Source of the DNA: Xanthomonas arboricola pv. guizotiae
GTDB lineage: Bacteria; Pseudomonadota; Gammaproteobacteria; Xanthomonadales; Xanthomonadaceae
Direction of reading: 5' to 3'
Length of the DNA stretch: 64,000 bases
Assembly (NCBI RefSeq): GCF_002940205.1
Contig: NZ_MDSK01000009.1
Span: forward strand, 86,554 to 150,553
Numbering within the stretch: position 1 is the first letter of the stretch; each line of letters starts with the position of its first letter. A program made the translations under genes and the position numbers. Shown here piece by piece: positions 28,838-38,161 of the stretch. The notes under the pieces were generated by a model. That model was not told where the DNA came from. It saw nothing but the letters and a program-made list of their open reading frames with translations, and searched no databases.

Positions 28838-29782
28838 ATGAAAATCAGCCTGGAAGCGTTGCAGATCCTGGATGCGATCGACCGCCGCGGCTCGTTCGCG
28901 GCCGCGTCCAAGGTGTTGTTCAAGGTGCCGTCGACGATTTCCTACACGGTCTCCAAGCTGGAGGACGATCTGGGCGTGCAGCTGTTCGAACGGGTCGGGC
29001 CGAAGGCGACACCGACCCAGGCCGGGCGCGAACTGCTGCGCGAAGGGCGGCAGCTGCTGCGGGCCGCGCAGGAGCTGGAGGTGCGGGTGCGGCGGGTGGC
29101 GTCGGGCTGGGAATCGGACTTTGCGATCGGGCTGGATGCGATCCTGCCGGTGGCCTTGCTGCAGGCGCAGATCCTGGACTTCTACACGGTGGCCGACAGC
29201 ACGCGCCTGCGCGTGGTGAGCGAATCCTTGTCCGGCAGCTGGGAGGCGCTGCTGGACCGGCGCGTGGACCTGATCGTGGCGGCGGGCGAGGGGCCGAGCG
29301 GTGGTGGTTATGTGGCCGAGGCGATCGGCACGCTGGGCTTCGTGTTCGCGGTGGCCTCCACGCATTCCCTGGCGGGCGCCGGCCTGCTGGGCGCGGCCGA
29401 GCTGGCCGAACACCGTGCGATCGCGGTGGCGGATTCGGCGCGGCGCCTGCTGCCACGCACGGTCGGCCTGCTCTCCGCGCGCGATGTGCTCACCGTGCCG
29501 GACATGCAGGCCAAGCTGCAGTTGCAGCTGGCCGGCGCCGGCTACGGCTTCCTGCCCGAGCCGTACGCGCGCGGCGCGCTGCAGGACGGCCGGCTGCGCG
29601 AGCTGCAGGTGGAAACCCGTAAACCCGATGAAACCTTCTACCTGGCGTGGCGGCCGGGCGAGGAGGGCGAGGCACTGGGCTGGTGGCGGCGCGCACTGCG
29701 CCGCGATGGAGTGTTCGATGGCTGGTTGCAGTCGCTTGCCGAAACGTATCGTTCCGCCGCCGCCGGGCAGCCGCGCGCGTGA
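28838..29782 (+). CDS. LysR-family transcriptional regulator, divergent from pirin gene
   Basis: The 314-residue protein has an N-terminal winged helix (SLEALQILDAIDRRGSFAAASKVLFKVPSTISYTVSKLEDDLGVQLFER, in parts) and a LysR substrate-binding domain. It resembles the YhaJ type. The pair with a pirin gene 133 bases away on the opposite strand recalls the E. coli yhaJ-yhaK arrangement, although the pirin itself looks more like YhhW. The shared upstream region contains ATCGAAAAAATCGAA close to the start, a possible operator. Confidence 0.9.
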   Translation: MKISLEALQILDAIDRRGSFAAASKVLFKVPSTISYTVSKLEDDLGVQLFERVGPKATPTQAGRELLREGRQLLRAAQELEVRVRRVASGWESDFAIGLDAILPVALLQAQILDFYTVADSTRLRVVSESLSGSWEALLDRRVDLIVAAGEGPSGGGYVAEAIGTLGFVFAVASTHSLAGAGLLGAAELAEHRAIAVADSARRLLPRTVGLLSARDVLTVPDMQAKLQLQLAGAGYGFLPEPYARGALQDGRLRELQVETRKPDETFYLAWRPGEEGEALGWWRRALRRDGVFDGWLQSLAETYRSAAAGQPRA

Positions 29783-29826
29783 GGAAGGGCGGATAATGTG
29801 CCCTCGCCGTCGCGCAGGGTCGCCGC

Positions 29827-30819
29827 ATGCAAGGCTTGATCGAACAGTACGGATTGGCGCTGGTCTTTGCCAACGTGCTGGCGTTGTCGCTGGGCCTGCC
29901 GGTGCCGGCGCTGCCGACCCTGGTGCTGGTCGGTGCCGGCTACGCGTTGCAGGGCGGGAGCGCTGCATGGCTGGCCGGATTGCTGGCGTTGGCTGTTTCG
30001 GTGCTGGCAAGTCTGCTCGGTGACCTGGCCTGGTATCTGGCCGGCCGTCGTTTCGGCAATCGCACCCTGCAGTCGCTGTGCCGGCTGTCGCTGTCGCGCG
30101 ATACCTGCATGAAAAAGAGCGAGCGGTTCTTCTCGCGCTGGGGTGTGCGGGTGCTGGCGATGGCCAAGTTCGTGCCCGGTCTGTCGATGGTCTCGGTGCC
30201 GATGGCCGGTGCGATGCGGGTGCGCCTGGCGGCGTTCCTGCGCTACGACGCCCTGGGTGCGTCGCTGTGGGCATTCGTCGGCCTGAGCCTGGGTGCGCTG
30301 TTCGCGCATCAGGTGCAGGACGTGCTCGCGTTGCTGTCCGAGCTGGGGTCAGGCGCGGTCGTCGCGCTGGCCGTGTCGCTGGCCTGCTATGTCGGCTGGC
30401 GTTGGTGGCGGCGGCATGCCTTGCTGCGCTCGCTGGAGCACGCACGCATTGCGGTGGACGAGCTGGTGACGCTACTCGACGGCGACGAGGCGCTGCGGCC
30501 GACGGTGCTGGATATCCGTGCGCCGGGCCATCGCGATCTGCAGCCGTACACGATTCCCGGCGCGGTGTTCGCCGACGAGCGTCAGCTCGCGCAGATCCTG
30601 GCCAGCGTGCCGCGCGAGCGCAGCGTGGTGATCTATTGCGCGTGTCCGGACGAAGTGTCGGCGGCGTGGTTGGCCGGCCGGATGCGCGAGCGCGGATATC
30701 GCGACGTGCGGCCGTTGCTGGGTGGGCTGGATGCGTGGCGCGACGCCGGGCATCCGGTGACCTCGCTGCTGCCGGTTGCGTTGCTTGCCCGGACCGATGT
30801 GCTGGGCGCGATGGCCTGA
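29827..30819 (+). CDS. DedA-family membrane protein fused to a rhodanese domain
   Basis: The 330-residue protein has an N-terminal DedA/VTT membrane domain (residues ~1-200). Several hydrophobic segments are visible, with FFSRWGVRVLAMAKFVPGLSMVSVPMAGAMR (in parts) as the conserved re-entrant motif. A C-terminal rhodanese domain (~210-315) has the loop YCACPDEVSAAWLA with a candidate active-site Cys. DedA proteins translocate lipids; rhodaneses handle sulfane sulfur. The rhodanese portion should face the cytosol, but its substrate is unknown. Confidence 0.9.
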   Translation: MQGLIEQYGLALVFANVLALSLGLPVPALPTLVLVGAGYALQGGSAAWLAGLLALAVSVLASLLGDLAWYLAGRRFGNRTLQSLCRLSLSRDTCMKKSERFFSRWGVRVLAMAKFVPGLSMVSVPMAGAMRVRLAAFLRYDALGASLWAFVGLSLGALFAHQVQDVLALLSELGSGAVVALAVSLACYVGWRWWRRHALLRSLEHARIAVDELVTLLDGDEALRPTVLDIRAPGHRDLQPYTIPGAVFADERQLAQILASVPRERSVVIYCACPDEVSAAWLAGRMRERGYRDVRPLLGGLDAWRDAGHPVTSLLPVALLARTDVLGAMA

Positions 30820-30927
30820 ACGCAGTGACGCGATGTCCTGTGGCGCGCGTGCTGGTCTTTGGCAGTTGCTGCGTCGCGTTCGCCGCGTGGTAACAGCGCG
30901 GCCACGCCGTGCACTCGAACGACAGGC

Positions 30928-30951
30928 AAAAAAAAGACCAGCAAGCTGGCC
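30928..30951 (-). terminator. Terminator of the downstream tRNA-Arg copy
   Basis: Read on the minus strand, GGCCAGCTTGCTGGTC is followed by eight Ts. The stem is short (CCAG/CTGG core) but the T-run is long. It lies 15 bases after the tRNA. Confidence 0.75.
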
Positions 30952-30965
30952 GTTTTCTTCAAGAT

Positions 30966-31042
30966 TGGTGCGCCCGGAGAGATTCGAACTCCCGACCGCC
31001 TGGTTCGTAGCCAGGTACTCTATCCAACTGAGCTACGGGCGC
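30966..31042 (-). tRNA. tRNA-Arg (anticodon ACG), copy 2
   Basis: A 77-base tRNA with CCA encoded. The acceptor stem is GCGCCCG/CGGGCGC, the D arm includes GCTCAGTTGGATAGAGT, the anticodon arm CTGGCTACGAACCAG has ACG (A34 becomes inosine to read CGU/C/A), and the T arm is GGGAGTTCGAATCTCTC. It is identical over all 77 bases to the copy at 31152-31228. Confidence 0.97.
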
Positions 31043-31109
31043 ATTATCTTGTTTTGACTTGCGTTTCCAACTTGCGGATCGGTCGCAATGCGATCGGACC
31101 CTTGTAACT

Positions 31110-31135
31110 AAAAAGACAGCGGTTGAAGGCTGTCT
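31110..31135 (-). terminator. Terminator between the two tRNA-Arg genes
   Basis: On the minus strand AGACAGC pairs with GCTGTCT across an eight-base loop, followed by TTTT. It sits 17 bases after the upstream tRNA copy and before the second. Confidence 0.85.
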
Positions 31136-31151
31136 CCTGTTGTTCTGAAGA

Positions 31152-31228
31152 TGGTGCGCCCGGAGAGATTCGAACTCCCGACCGCCTGGTTCGTAGCCAG
31201 GTACTCTATCCAACTGAGCTACGGGCGC
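31152..31228 (-). tRNA. tRNA-Arg (anticodon ACG), copy 1
   Basis: The 77-base sequence is identical to the copy at 30966-31042, with CCA encoded. It is the promoter-proximal member of the pair on the minus strand and has its own terminator downstream. Confidence 0.97.
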
Positions 31229-31268
31229 GTCGTCAGGAGCGGAATTATGCGGATGCCCGGAGTCCTCG

Positions 31269-32150
31269 TCAATCCCTTTGTGACATTCGATTGTCGCTAC
31301 CCTCATTGCCAAGACGCCGGCGCAGTGCAGCGGCAACGGCGGCGGGCGTCTTCATCCACGCGAAGTGATTGCTGCGCGCGCCCAGTTGCGCATCGTCCAA
31401 GGCAACACGTTCGGCACGTGCCCGCGGCATTTTCTGCAGCAAGGCCTGCAAGGCGCCGGGTGGGCCGAAGCGGTCGCGTGCGAAGGTCACTGCGCTGATC
31501 GGCATGTCGAGTTGGCCCAGCGCCTGCTCGAGATCCCACGTGGTGCCTGCCGCACGATAGCGATTGCTGCGACCGACCTGCGCCCAATCGGCGATCAGGC
31601 TGCGCGCCTCGGTGCCGCCGAAGCCGAGCGTTCGCCCGTGCAGCACGCCTTGCATGCGTGCCAGCCATGGCAGCAGCCGGAACATCAGCGGCAGGCCGTA
31701 GCGCATCGGCACCGGAAAATTGCGCCAGTACGGCGAGCCGCTGGCGACCAGCCACAGCTGCGCAATCCGGGCGGGCCGCAACGCGGCATGGCAGCAGGCC
31801 AGCTGGCCGCCGAGGCTATGGCCGCCCAGTACGCACGGCAGCTGCGGATCATGCAGCTCGAGCAGCGCGCGGCTGGCGGGGATATCGTCGGCAAGCAGCG
31901 TGCGATAGCCCCAGTCGTGCTGGCGCGAGGGGCGCAGGGTGCTGCTGCCGTTGCCGCGCCACTCGTGCAGGTACACCGCGATGCCGGCGCCGGCCAGGGC
32001 GTGCGCGAACGGCTGGTAGTGCCGCGCGGCCACGCCCAGTGCCGGCAGCCACAGCAGGCTGGCGACCGGCCGCGCCGGTGCGTGGCGCAGCACCTGCCAG
32101 GCATGTCCATCCACGGCGGCCACGGCAAGCGCGCTGGCATGCACGCTCAT
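31269..32150 (-). CDS. Alpha/beta hydrolase
   Basis: The 293-residue protein has the alpha/beta hydrolase fold. An early strand-loop VYLHEWRGNGSS is followed by the nucleophile elbow GGHSLGGQLA (Ser in GHSLG). A late HxxW-like region (SNHFAWMKTPAAVAAAL) supplies a candidate catalytic His. The substrate cannot be inferred; it resembles uncharacterised serine aminopeptidase/lysophospholipase-type members. Its ATG overlaps the thiD stop, so the two are translationally coupled. Confidence 0.82.
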   Translation of the reverse strand: MSVHASALAVAAVDGHAWQVLRHAPARPVASLLWLPALGVAARHYQPFAHALAGAGIAVYLHEWRGNGSSTLRPSRQHDWGYRTLLADDIPASRALLELHDPQLPCVLGGHSLGGQLACCHAALRPARIAQLWLVASGSPYWRNFPVPMRYGLPLMFRLLPWLARMQGVLHGRTLGFGGTEARSLIADWAQVGRSNRYRAAGTTWDLEQALGQLDMPISAVTFARDRFGPPGALQALLQKMPRARAERVALDDAQLGARSNHFAWMKTPAAVAAALRRRLGNEGSDNRMSQRD

Positions 32151-32956
32151 GGGCTGGGCGCGGCACCGAAATGGTCCAGCACCAGTACCTCGCCGTGCCC
32201 GGGGCTGTGGCCGAGGCGGATGGCACGCGCAACGTAGTCAATGGCCGCTTCGCAGGCGTTGAGCAGCGACAGGCCCTGGCACAGTTGCGCCGCAATCGCT
32301 GCCGACAGGCTGCAGCCGGTGCCATGCGCATCGACCTGCAGGCGCGGATGCATGAACACGTCCTGGGTGACGCCGTCGTCGAAGCGGTCGATCACCCGCG
32401 CGCCTTCGTGCAGGTGACCGCCCTTGAGCAGCACCGCATTGGCGCCGAGGTCGAGCAGGGCGGCGGTGGCGTGCTCGGCAGCATCGGCATCGTCGATACG
32501 GCGGCCGCTCAGCAGTTCGGCTTCGGGGGTATTCGGTGTGATCAGCGTGGCCAGCGGCAACAAGCGCGTGCGTAGCGCATCCAGCGCGGCGTCTTCGAGC
32601 AGGCGGGCGCCACTGGTGGACACCATCACCGGGTCGAGCACCACGAACGGTGGGCGGTGGGTTTCGAGCAGATCGGCCACGCAATAGATGACCTCGGCAT
32701 TGGCGAGCATGCCGAGCTTGACTGCCTGAATCTCGAAGTCCGCAAAGCAGGCATCGATCTGCGCCCGCAGAAACGCGACCGGGGGGAGATGCACGGCAGT
32801 GACGGCGCGGGTGTTCTGCGCAGTCAACGCGGCGATCGCCGACAAGCCATGCACGCGGTGCGCGGCGAAGGTCTTGAGATCGGCCTGGATACCGGCACCA
32901 CCGCCGGAATCGGAGCCGGCGATGGTCAGGGCGGACAGCGTGCTGGACGTGGTCAT
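32147..32956 (-). CDS. thiD: Hydroxymethylpyrimidine/phosphomethylpyrimidine kinase
   Basis: ThiD phosphorylates HMP and HMP-P in thiamine synthesis. The product from ATG 32956 has 269 residues and begins with the family motif [34 protein letters not shown] in the middle and the anion-hole segment [14 protein letters not shown] late follow. No thiamine riboswitch is visible in the 37 bases upstream. The only partner in this unit is the downstream hydrolase, so its thiamine role is read from the protein alone. Confidence 0.95.
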   Translation of the reverse strand: MTTSSTLSALTIAGSDSGGGAGIQADLKTFAAHRVHGLSAIAALTAQNTRAVTAVHLPPVAFLRAQIDACFADFEIQAVKLGMLANAEVIYCVADLLETHRPPFVVLDPVMVSTSGARLLEDAALDALRTRLLPLATLITPNTPEAELLSGRRIDDADAAEHATAALLDLGANAVLLKGGHLHEGARVIDRFDDGVTQDVFMHPRLQVDAHGTGCSLSAAIAAQLCQGLSLLNACEAAIDYVARAIRLGHSPGHGEVLVLDHFGAAPSP

Positions 32957-32993
32957 GGAGGGATTCTGCACTGCTGCCTGGCGGATGTGCGGA

Positions 32994-33665
32994 TCAGCGC
33001 GTGCGCCAGCGACGCCATTGCAGGTAGGCAACGTAGCCGGCACCGGTCACTCCGGTGAGGCCGGCCGGCAGGTAGAGCGCGTCGTAGTGCCAGCGCTGGA
33101 ACAGCCAGGTGCCGAGCATGCTGCCGCCGAGAAAGCCGCCGATGATCAGCCCGCTCAGCGTGAGCCGGCGCACCTGCAGCGGGCGCCTGCGCAGCAGGTG
33201 TCCCAGGCCGATGCCCAGGTCGGTGAACATGCCGCTCAGATGGGTGGTGCGGACCGCGGCGCCGCTGAGGGTGGTGGCCATGGCGTTCTGCAGGCCGCAG
33301 GCGCCTGCGGCGACCAGCGCGCCGCCGACATGGTGCAGCTTGAACAGCGGGATCGCGGCCAGCAACAGCAACGCTTCGAGCAGCAGCGCCGCGCCGTAGC
33401 GCTGTCCCAGCCGCAAGACATCGTCCTGGATGATCAGGCCGCTGAGCATGGCGCCTGCGCAGAAGGCGATCAGGATGCCCCAGAGAAAGCCGATCTCCGG
33501 CGCGCTGTGCTGCACCAGCGCCACGCCGAGCAGGCTGGTGGTGCCGGTGAGGTGGCTGACCACCTGATGTTCGGAGCCCAGGTAGCCGACCACGTTGACC
33601 ATGCCGGCCACGCCCGACAACGCCACCGCGCCGATCCAGACCCAGCGCGGCAGCAGCAGGCCCAT
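32994..33665 (-). CDS. DUF1275 (YoaK-like) inner membrane protein
   Basis: The 223-residue protein has about six hydrophobic segments. It begins [25 protein letters not shown] and continues [22 protein letters not shown] and [12 protein letters not shown]..., including the conserved G-x-x-NA-x family motif and SGMFTDLG. Function is not established. It lies between thiD and a small lipoprotein on the same strand. Confidence 0.85.
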   Translation of the reverse strand: MGLLLPRWVWIGAVALSGVAGMVNVVGYLGSEHQVVSHLTGTTSLLGVALVQHSAPEIGFLWGILIAFCAGAMLSGLIIQDDVLRLGQRYGAALLLEALLLLAAIPLFKLHHVGGALVAAGACGLQNAMATTLSGAAVRTTHLSGMFTDLGIGLGHLLRRRPLQVRRLTLSGLIIGGFLGGSMLGTWLFQRWHYDALYLPAGLTGVTGAGYVAYLQWRRWRTR

Positions 33666-33671
33666 CGCGGG

Positions 33672-34154
33672 TCAGGGCGTACCGTTGACGGCGATCTGCG
33701 AGAACGCGCCGGTTTGCGGGTCGTACAGCGCGCCCCAGAAAGCACTGCCGCCATCGCATGCCCGGATCGCTTCCCTGGCCGGTCTCACTGGCGGATCGTT
33801 CGGGAGTTTGAAGGCGTTGATGTAGATCAGCTGCTGGCCCTGGACCACCACGCCCACGTACTGGCGATCGAAATCGCGCGGCTCGGGGATGGTCGGCGTC
33901 AACGCGTCCTGCCTGGATTCGAGCTGTTCGATCTGCTGCTGGCTCGGTGTCCAGTAGCCGGTGACCTGGCCCGGATGCCGCGCCGGGCTGTCGCGCGAGC
34001 AGGTGTCCAGCACCTGCTCGGCGATGCCCTGGCGGGTGATGACCCAGGACTGCCCGCTCTTGAGGTTGGTCGGCACGCTCGCCGGCGGTGGCGCAGTCGC
34101 GCAGCCGGCCAGTGCCATCACGGCGAGCGCCGCCGCGCCGCGCAGCCTGCGCAT
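33672..34154 (-). CDS. Small putative lipoprotein of unknown function
   Basis: The 160-residue protein begins with a clear lipoprotein signal ([10 protein letters not shown], lipid Cys18). The mature part contains [17 protein letters not shown] and [20 protein letters not shown], with two further Cys residues that may form a disulfide. I do not recognise the family. Its ATG overlaps the stop of the PhoH-like gene by one base, so translation is probably coupled. The periplasmic or outer-membrane location is inferred from the signal. Confidence 0.8.
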   Translation of the reverse strand: MRRLRGAAALAVMALAGCATAPPPASVPTNLKSGQSWVITRQGIAEQVLDTCSRDSPARHPGQVTGYWTPSQQQIEQLESRQDALTPTIPEPRDFDRQYVGVVVQGQQLIYINAFKLPNDPPVRPAREAIRACDGGSAFWGALYDPQTGAFSQIAVNGTP

Positions 34155-35551
34155 CACAGCACCTCCGAGGCGAAGTCGGCCAGGCGCGAGCGCTCGCCGC
34201 GCCGCAGCGTGATATGCGCGCTGTGCGGCCAGGCCTTGAAACGATCCACCGCATAGGTCAGGCCGGAGGTGGTTTCGGTGAGGTAGGGCGTGTCGATCTG
34301 TTCGACGTTGCCCAGGCACACGATCTTGGTGCCGGGGCCGGCGCGGGTGATCAGCGTCTTCATCTGCTTGGGAGTGAGGTTCTGCGCTTCGTCCAGGATC
34401 AGGTAGCGCGACAGGAAGGTGCGCCCGCGCATGAAGTTCATCGAGCGGATCTTGATGCGGCTGGCGAGCAGGTCGTTGGTGGCCGCGCGCCCCCAGGCGC
34501 CGCCGTCCTGGTTGTGGGTGAGCACTTCCAGGTTGTCGGTCAGCGCGCCCATCCACGGCGTCATCTTTTCTTCCTCGGTGCCGGGCAAAAAGCCGATGTC
34601 TTCGCCGACGCTGACGGTGGCGCGGGTCATGATGATTTCGCGGTAGCGCTGCTGATCCATCGTCTGCGCCAGGCCGGCGGCCAGGGCGAGCAGGGTCTTG
34701 CCGGTACCGGCGGTGCCGAGCAGGGTGACGAAGTCGATCTCCGGGTCCATCAAGGCGTTGAGCGCGAAGTTCTGCTCGCGGTTGCGCGCCACGATGCCCC
34801 AGACCGCGTGCTGGCCGCTGCGGAAATCGTCGACCAGGCACAGCGTGGCCTTGCCGCCGCCGACCTTGGCCACGCGCAGTTCCACTTCGTCCTCGCCCGG
34901 CAGGTACAGGTACTGGTTCGGATACCAGTCTTCGTCCTCGGCCAGCACGATCTCGTAATGGGTGCGGCCACGCTCGTTCCAGCTGCGCAGGTCCTGGTTG
35001 TGCTTCTGCCAGAAGTCTTCCGGCAGCTCGATGGCGCCGGTGAACAGCAGGCTGAAATCGTCCAGCGCGCGGTCGTTCTGGTAATCCTCCGCATTCAGGC
35101 CGCTGATGTAGGCCTTGATGCGCAGGTTGATGTCCTTGGACACCAGGATGACCGGCACATCCGGGTTCTCCTCGCACAGCGCCAGCACCGAGGCCAGGAT
35201 CTTGTTGTCCGGGATCATCGCGCCGAAGGTGCGGCCCGGATCGATCGGATGGATCTGGAAATACAGCCGGCCGATCGCGGCCTGGCCCTTGAGCTGGATG
35301 CCTTGCGGATGGCTGAGCAGGATGCCGGCCTGGATCTGCTCGGCGTTGGTGTTCTCCAGCAGTTCGTCCAGGAAGCGGCTGACCTGGCGCGCATTGCGGC
35401 TGACTTCGGAGGTGCCCTTCTTGGCGTTGTCGAGCTCCTCGATCACCTGCATCGGCAGGAACACGTCGTGTTCCTCGAATTTGAACAGCGCGGTGGGATC
35501 GTGCATCAGCACGTTGGTGTCCAGCACGTAGATGCGCTTGCCTCGGGTCAT
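34154..35551 (-). CDS. PhoH-family ATPase with N-terminal PIN domain (YlaK type)
   Basis: The 465-residue protein starts [22 protein letters not shown], a PIN nuclease-type domain (to about residue 140) with acidic residues at D11 and later positions. A PhoH ATPase half follows with Walker [17 protein letters not shown] and the [13 protein letters not shown]alker B segment. Relatives are RNA helicase-nuclease-like proteins. ATG 35551 is chosen because the PIN domain begins there. Confidence 0.9.
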   Translation of the reverse strand: MTRGKRIYVLDTNVLMHDPTALFKFEEHDVFLPMQVIEELDNAKKGTSEVSRNARQVSRFLDELLENTNAEQIQAGILLSHPQGIQLKGQAAIGRLYFQIHPIDPGRTFGAMIPDNKILASVLALCEENPDVPVILVSKDINLRIKAYISGLNAEDYQNDRALDDFSLLFTGAIELPEDFWQKHNQDLRSWNERGRTHYEIVLAEDEDWYPNQYLYLPGEDEVELRVAKVGGGKATLCLVDDFRSGQHAVWGIVARNREQNFALNALMDPEIDFVTLLGTAGTGKTLLALAAGLAQTMDQQRYREIIMTRATVSVGEDIGFLPGTEEEKMTPWMGALTDNLEVLTHNQDGGAWGRAATNDLLASRIKIRSMNFMRGRTFLSRYLILDEAQNLTPKQMKTLITRAGPGTKIVCLGNVEQIDTPYLTETTSGLTYAVDRFKAWPHSAHITLRRGERSRLADFASEVL

Positions 35552-35633
35552 TGGGTCTTCCAAGTGATGGAGCAGGGGCGAGCCATCACGCCTGCGGGGC
35601 AGGGTGATGGAGCACACGGGGAACCAGGGGGCG

Positions 35634-36116
35634 TCACTGTCTGGCGTGCGCCTTCAACGCGGCCAGCACGGCGTCGGCGTGGCCGGCAACCTTGACCTTG
35701 CGCCAGGCCTGCACCACCACCCCTTCGGGCGAGAGCAGGAAGGTGCTGCGCTCGATGCCGAGCACCTGCTTGCCGTACATGTTCTTTTCCTTGATCACGT
35801 CGAAGGCGCGGCACAGGGCCTCGTCGCCATCGCTGACCAGCGGGAAGGTAAATCCCTGCTTGGCGCAGAAATTGTCGTGCGACTTCACCGAGTCGCGCGA
35901 AACGCCCAGCACGACCGCGCCGGCCTGGGTGAACTGCGGCAGCAGCGCGTTGAAATCCAGGCCCTCGGTGGTGCAGCCGGGCGTGCTGTCCTTCGGGTAG
36001 AAGTACAGCACCACCCATTTGCCGGCGTAGCCGCGCAGCGTGGTGTTGGTGCCGCCGGACAGCGACAGTGGCAGGTCGAAGCTTGCAGCAGGTAGTTCGA
36101 ATACAGCGTCGGTCAT
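35634..36116 (-). CDS. bcp: Thiol peroxidase, bacterioferritin-comigratory protein (PrxQ/Bcp)
   Basis: Bcp reduces hydrogen peroxide and organic hydroperoxides. The 160-residue protein has the peroxidatic Cys48 in STPGCTTEG. Position 53, where E. coli Bcp has its resolving Cys, is not Cys. Cys84 (NFCAKQG) is available instead, which fits the Cys48-Cys84 atypical two-Cys arrangement described for Xanthomonas campestris Bcp. In E. coli bcp also lies beside gcvR; here only the RraB-like gene lies between them. Confidence 0.95.
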   Translation of the reverse strand: MTDAVFELPAASFDLPLSLSGGTNTTLRGYAGKWVVLYFYPKDSTPGCTTEGLDFNALLPQFTQAGAVVLGVSRDSVKSHDNFCAKQGFTFPLVSDGDEALCRAFDVIKEKNMYGKQVLGIERSTFLLSPEGVVVQAWRKVKVAGHADAVLAALKAHARQ

Positions 36117-36153
36117 CGTTGCTCAGCCCTAAGTGGAGGGGCGCACGGCGCGG

Positions 36154-36504
36154 TCAAGCCGGGCCGACGTCCATCCCATCATAAGCAGCCACATGGAAAC
36201 GTTTGGCAAGCGCGTCGAACTGCGCATTGCGCTGATTCAGCGATTCGATGCTGTGCTGTTCCAGCTTGTCCACGTGCAGGAAGTAGGACTCTTCGTCGTC
36301 GCCATCGTCTTCGTCGCGTTCGCCGAGGAAGATGTCGATGACCCGATAGCCGTCCCGGGTCAGTTGCTCGGCGAGCTGTTGCAGCGGTGGCTGCGCCGGG
36401 TCGGCGAAGAAATATTCCCAGCGCAGCGGCCCGTCGAGATTCCAGTCGGTCTCGGAGCGGATGTGTTCGAACATCTGTTTCAGGGCGGACAGGGCAATGG
36501 CCAT
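36154..36504 (-). CDS. RraB-like regulator of ribonuclease E
   Basis: The 116-residue acidic protein has a RraB-family layout. WEYFFADPAQPPLQQLAEQLTRDGYRVIDIF is followed by an acidic GERDEDDGDDEESYFLHVDKLEQHS and a helical C-terminus. RraB proteins bind RNase E and alter degradosome activity; this assignment is by overall resemblance. It sits between gcvR and bcp. Confidence 0.8.
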   Translation of the reverse strand: MAIALSALKQMFEHIRSETDWNLDGPLRWEYFFADPAQPPLQQLAEQLTRDGYRVIDIFLGERDEDDGDDEESYFLHVDKLEQHSIESLNQRNAQFDALAKRFHVAAYDGMDVGPA

Positions 36505-36517
36505 CGGAGCGTGTGCC

Positions 36518-37093
36518 TCAGAACTTCATCGGGTCCATGATCGCGTCGAGATTGAGGTGATCACAGAATTCCAGGAAATCATCGCGCAACGCGGCGATGT
36601 GCATGTTGGCCGGCACGCCGATGGTCACCTGCGCCGAGAACATCTCCGCGCCGGTCTGCATGGCGCGGTAGCGCGTGCTCTGCAGGTTTTCGATGGTGAT
36701 GCCCTGGCGGTCGAAGAAATCGGCCAGCTGAAACAGGATGCCCGGCTTGTCGGCAGCGATGACCTCGACAATGTAGGGCAGCAGGTTGGACTGGGTCTGC
36801 TTGGGGCCGGTGCGGTACCACACCAGCTTGAGGCCTTCCTCGCGTTCGAGCCGGGTCAGCATCGCTTCGAGCTTGGCGACCGAATCCCAGGAGCCGGTGG
36901 CCAGGGCGGTGACCGAGACATCGCGCCCCACCGTGGCCAGGCGGGCGTCCACGAGATTGCAGCCGCTGTCGGCGATGCGGCGGGTGACGGGCAACAGGGG
37001 GGACTCCGGATGCGTCGTGTAGGCGTTGATCAGGAGGTGGTTTTCGGTCGGCGAAGGCCGGGGAGTCGAGTCGGTCAAAGGGGCTTCCGGCAT
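36518..37093 (-). CDS. gcvR: Glycine cleavage system regulator GcvR (two ACT domains)
   Basis: GcvR antagonises the activator GcvA of the glycine cleavage operon. The 191-residue product from ATG 37093 has two ACT-like domains. The first starts HLLINAYTTHPESPLLPVTRRIADSGCNLVDARLATVG (in parts), and the second YIVEVIAADKPGILFQLADFFDRQGITIENLQ. It is divergent from dapA, the same neighbourhood as in E. coli, which supports the name. Confidence 0.92.
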   Translation of the reverse strand: MPEAPLTDSTPRPSPTENHLLINAYTTHPESPLLPVTRRIADSGCNLVDARLATVGRDVSVTALATGSWDSVAKLEAMLTRLEREEGLKLVWYRTGPKQTQSNLLPYIVEVIAADKPGILFQLADFFDRQGITIENLQSTRYRAMQTGAEMFSAQVTIGVPANMHIAALRDDFLEFCDHLNLDAIMDPMKF

Positions 37094-37236
37094 TGCATCA
37101 GGCTGAATGGCCGCCGGGGCAGGCGCCCTGGCGGTGACCAGCATACTTGCCCGTGGTTTCGCGCCGCAAGTAACATGCAGGCGACCACAACCCGCGTGCG
37201 CGCGGGCCTTTCCTGTCACGTAAGAGCAGCAGAATC

Positions 37237-38145
37237 TTGTCCCTTTCCGGCATCATCACCGCGCTGGCGACCCCTTTCGGTCCGGACGGCGCACTCGACC
37301 TGGATGCCTGGCGGCGGCTGCTGGAGCAGCAGCTGCACGGCGGCGTGCAGGGAATCGTCGTCGCCGGTTCCACCGGCGAGGCCGCGGCATTGAGCGACGA
37401 GGAGTACGACACCTTGTTGTGCGCCGCGGTTGCGCAGGTGGCCGGCCGCGTGCCGGTGCTGGCCGGTACCGGGCTGTCGGGCACCGCCAAGACCATCGCG
37501 CAGACGCGCCGCGCCGCCGCGCTGGGTGCGCAGTACGCGCTGGTGGTGACGCCGCCGTACGTGCGTCCGACCCAGGCCGGCCTGCAGGCGCATTTCCAGG
37601 CGGTTGCCGACGACGGCGGACTGCCGGTGGTGCTGTACAACGTGCCCGGCCGCACCGGATGCGACCTGTTGCCGGAGACGGTGGCCGCGCTGGTCGGCCA
37701 TCCGAACATCGTCGGCATCAAGGAAGCGCGCAGCGAGCCGGAGCGCGTCGCCGCGCTGGTGGCGCTGCGCAGCGAGTCCTTCGTGGTGCTCAGTGGCGAC
37801 GACGGCAGCGCAGCGCAATCGATGCTGTCCGGCGCCGCCGGGCTGATTTCGGTGGCCTCCAATGCCTTGCCGGCGGCGTACCGACGCCTGTGCGATCTGG
37901 CCCGCGACGGCCAGCGCGAGGCGGCCATAGCCTGGGACGCGCGTCTGAGCGAGTACCACAGCTTCTGCGGGATCGAATCCAATCCCATCCCGGTCAAGGC
38001 GCTGCTGCAGCGCGCCGGGATCGGCCACGGCCTGCGCTTGCCGCTGCTGCCCCTTTCTGCGGCGCACCAGCCTGCCGCCGACCGCCTTGCCGCCGACGCC
38101 ATTGCGTTGGAAGCGCTTTCCAGCCGCGAAATGCTCGCGGCCTGA
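37237..38145 (+). CDS. dapA: 4-hydroxy-tetrahydrodipicolinate synthase
   Basis: DapA condenses pyruvate with aspartate semialdehyde, the first committed lysine/diaminopimelate step. The 302-residue protein starts at TTG. Schiff-base Lys162 (VGIKEAR), Tyr134 (LYNVPGRTG) and Tyr108 (TPPYVRP) are present. The usual GTTGE reads GSTGE, so the first catalytic-triad threonine is Ser45. bamC follows 16 bases downstream, as in E. coli (dapA-bamC). Confidence 0.95.
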   Translation: MSLSGIITALATPFGPDGALDLDAWRRLLEQQLHGGVQGIVVAGSTGEAAALSDEEYDTLLCAAVAQVAGRVPVLAGTGLSGTAKTIAQTRRAAALGAQYALVVTPPYVRPTQAGLQAHFQAVADDGGLPVVLYNVPGRTGCDLLPETVAALVGHPNIVGIKEARSEPERVAALVALRSESFVVLSGDDGSAAQSMLSGAAGLISVASNALPAAYRRLCDLARDGQREAAIAWDARLSEYHSFCGIESNPIPVKALLQRAGIGHGLRLPLLPLSAAHQPAADRLAADAIALEALSSREMLAA

Positions 38146-38161
38146 CCCAGGAGATCTATCG

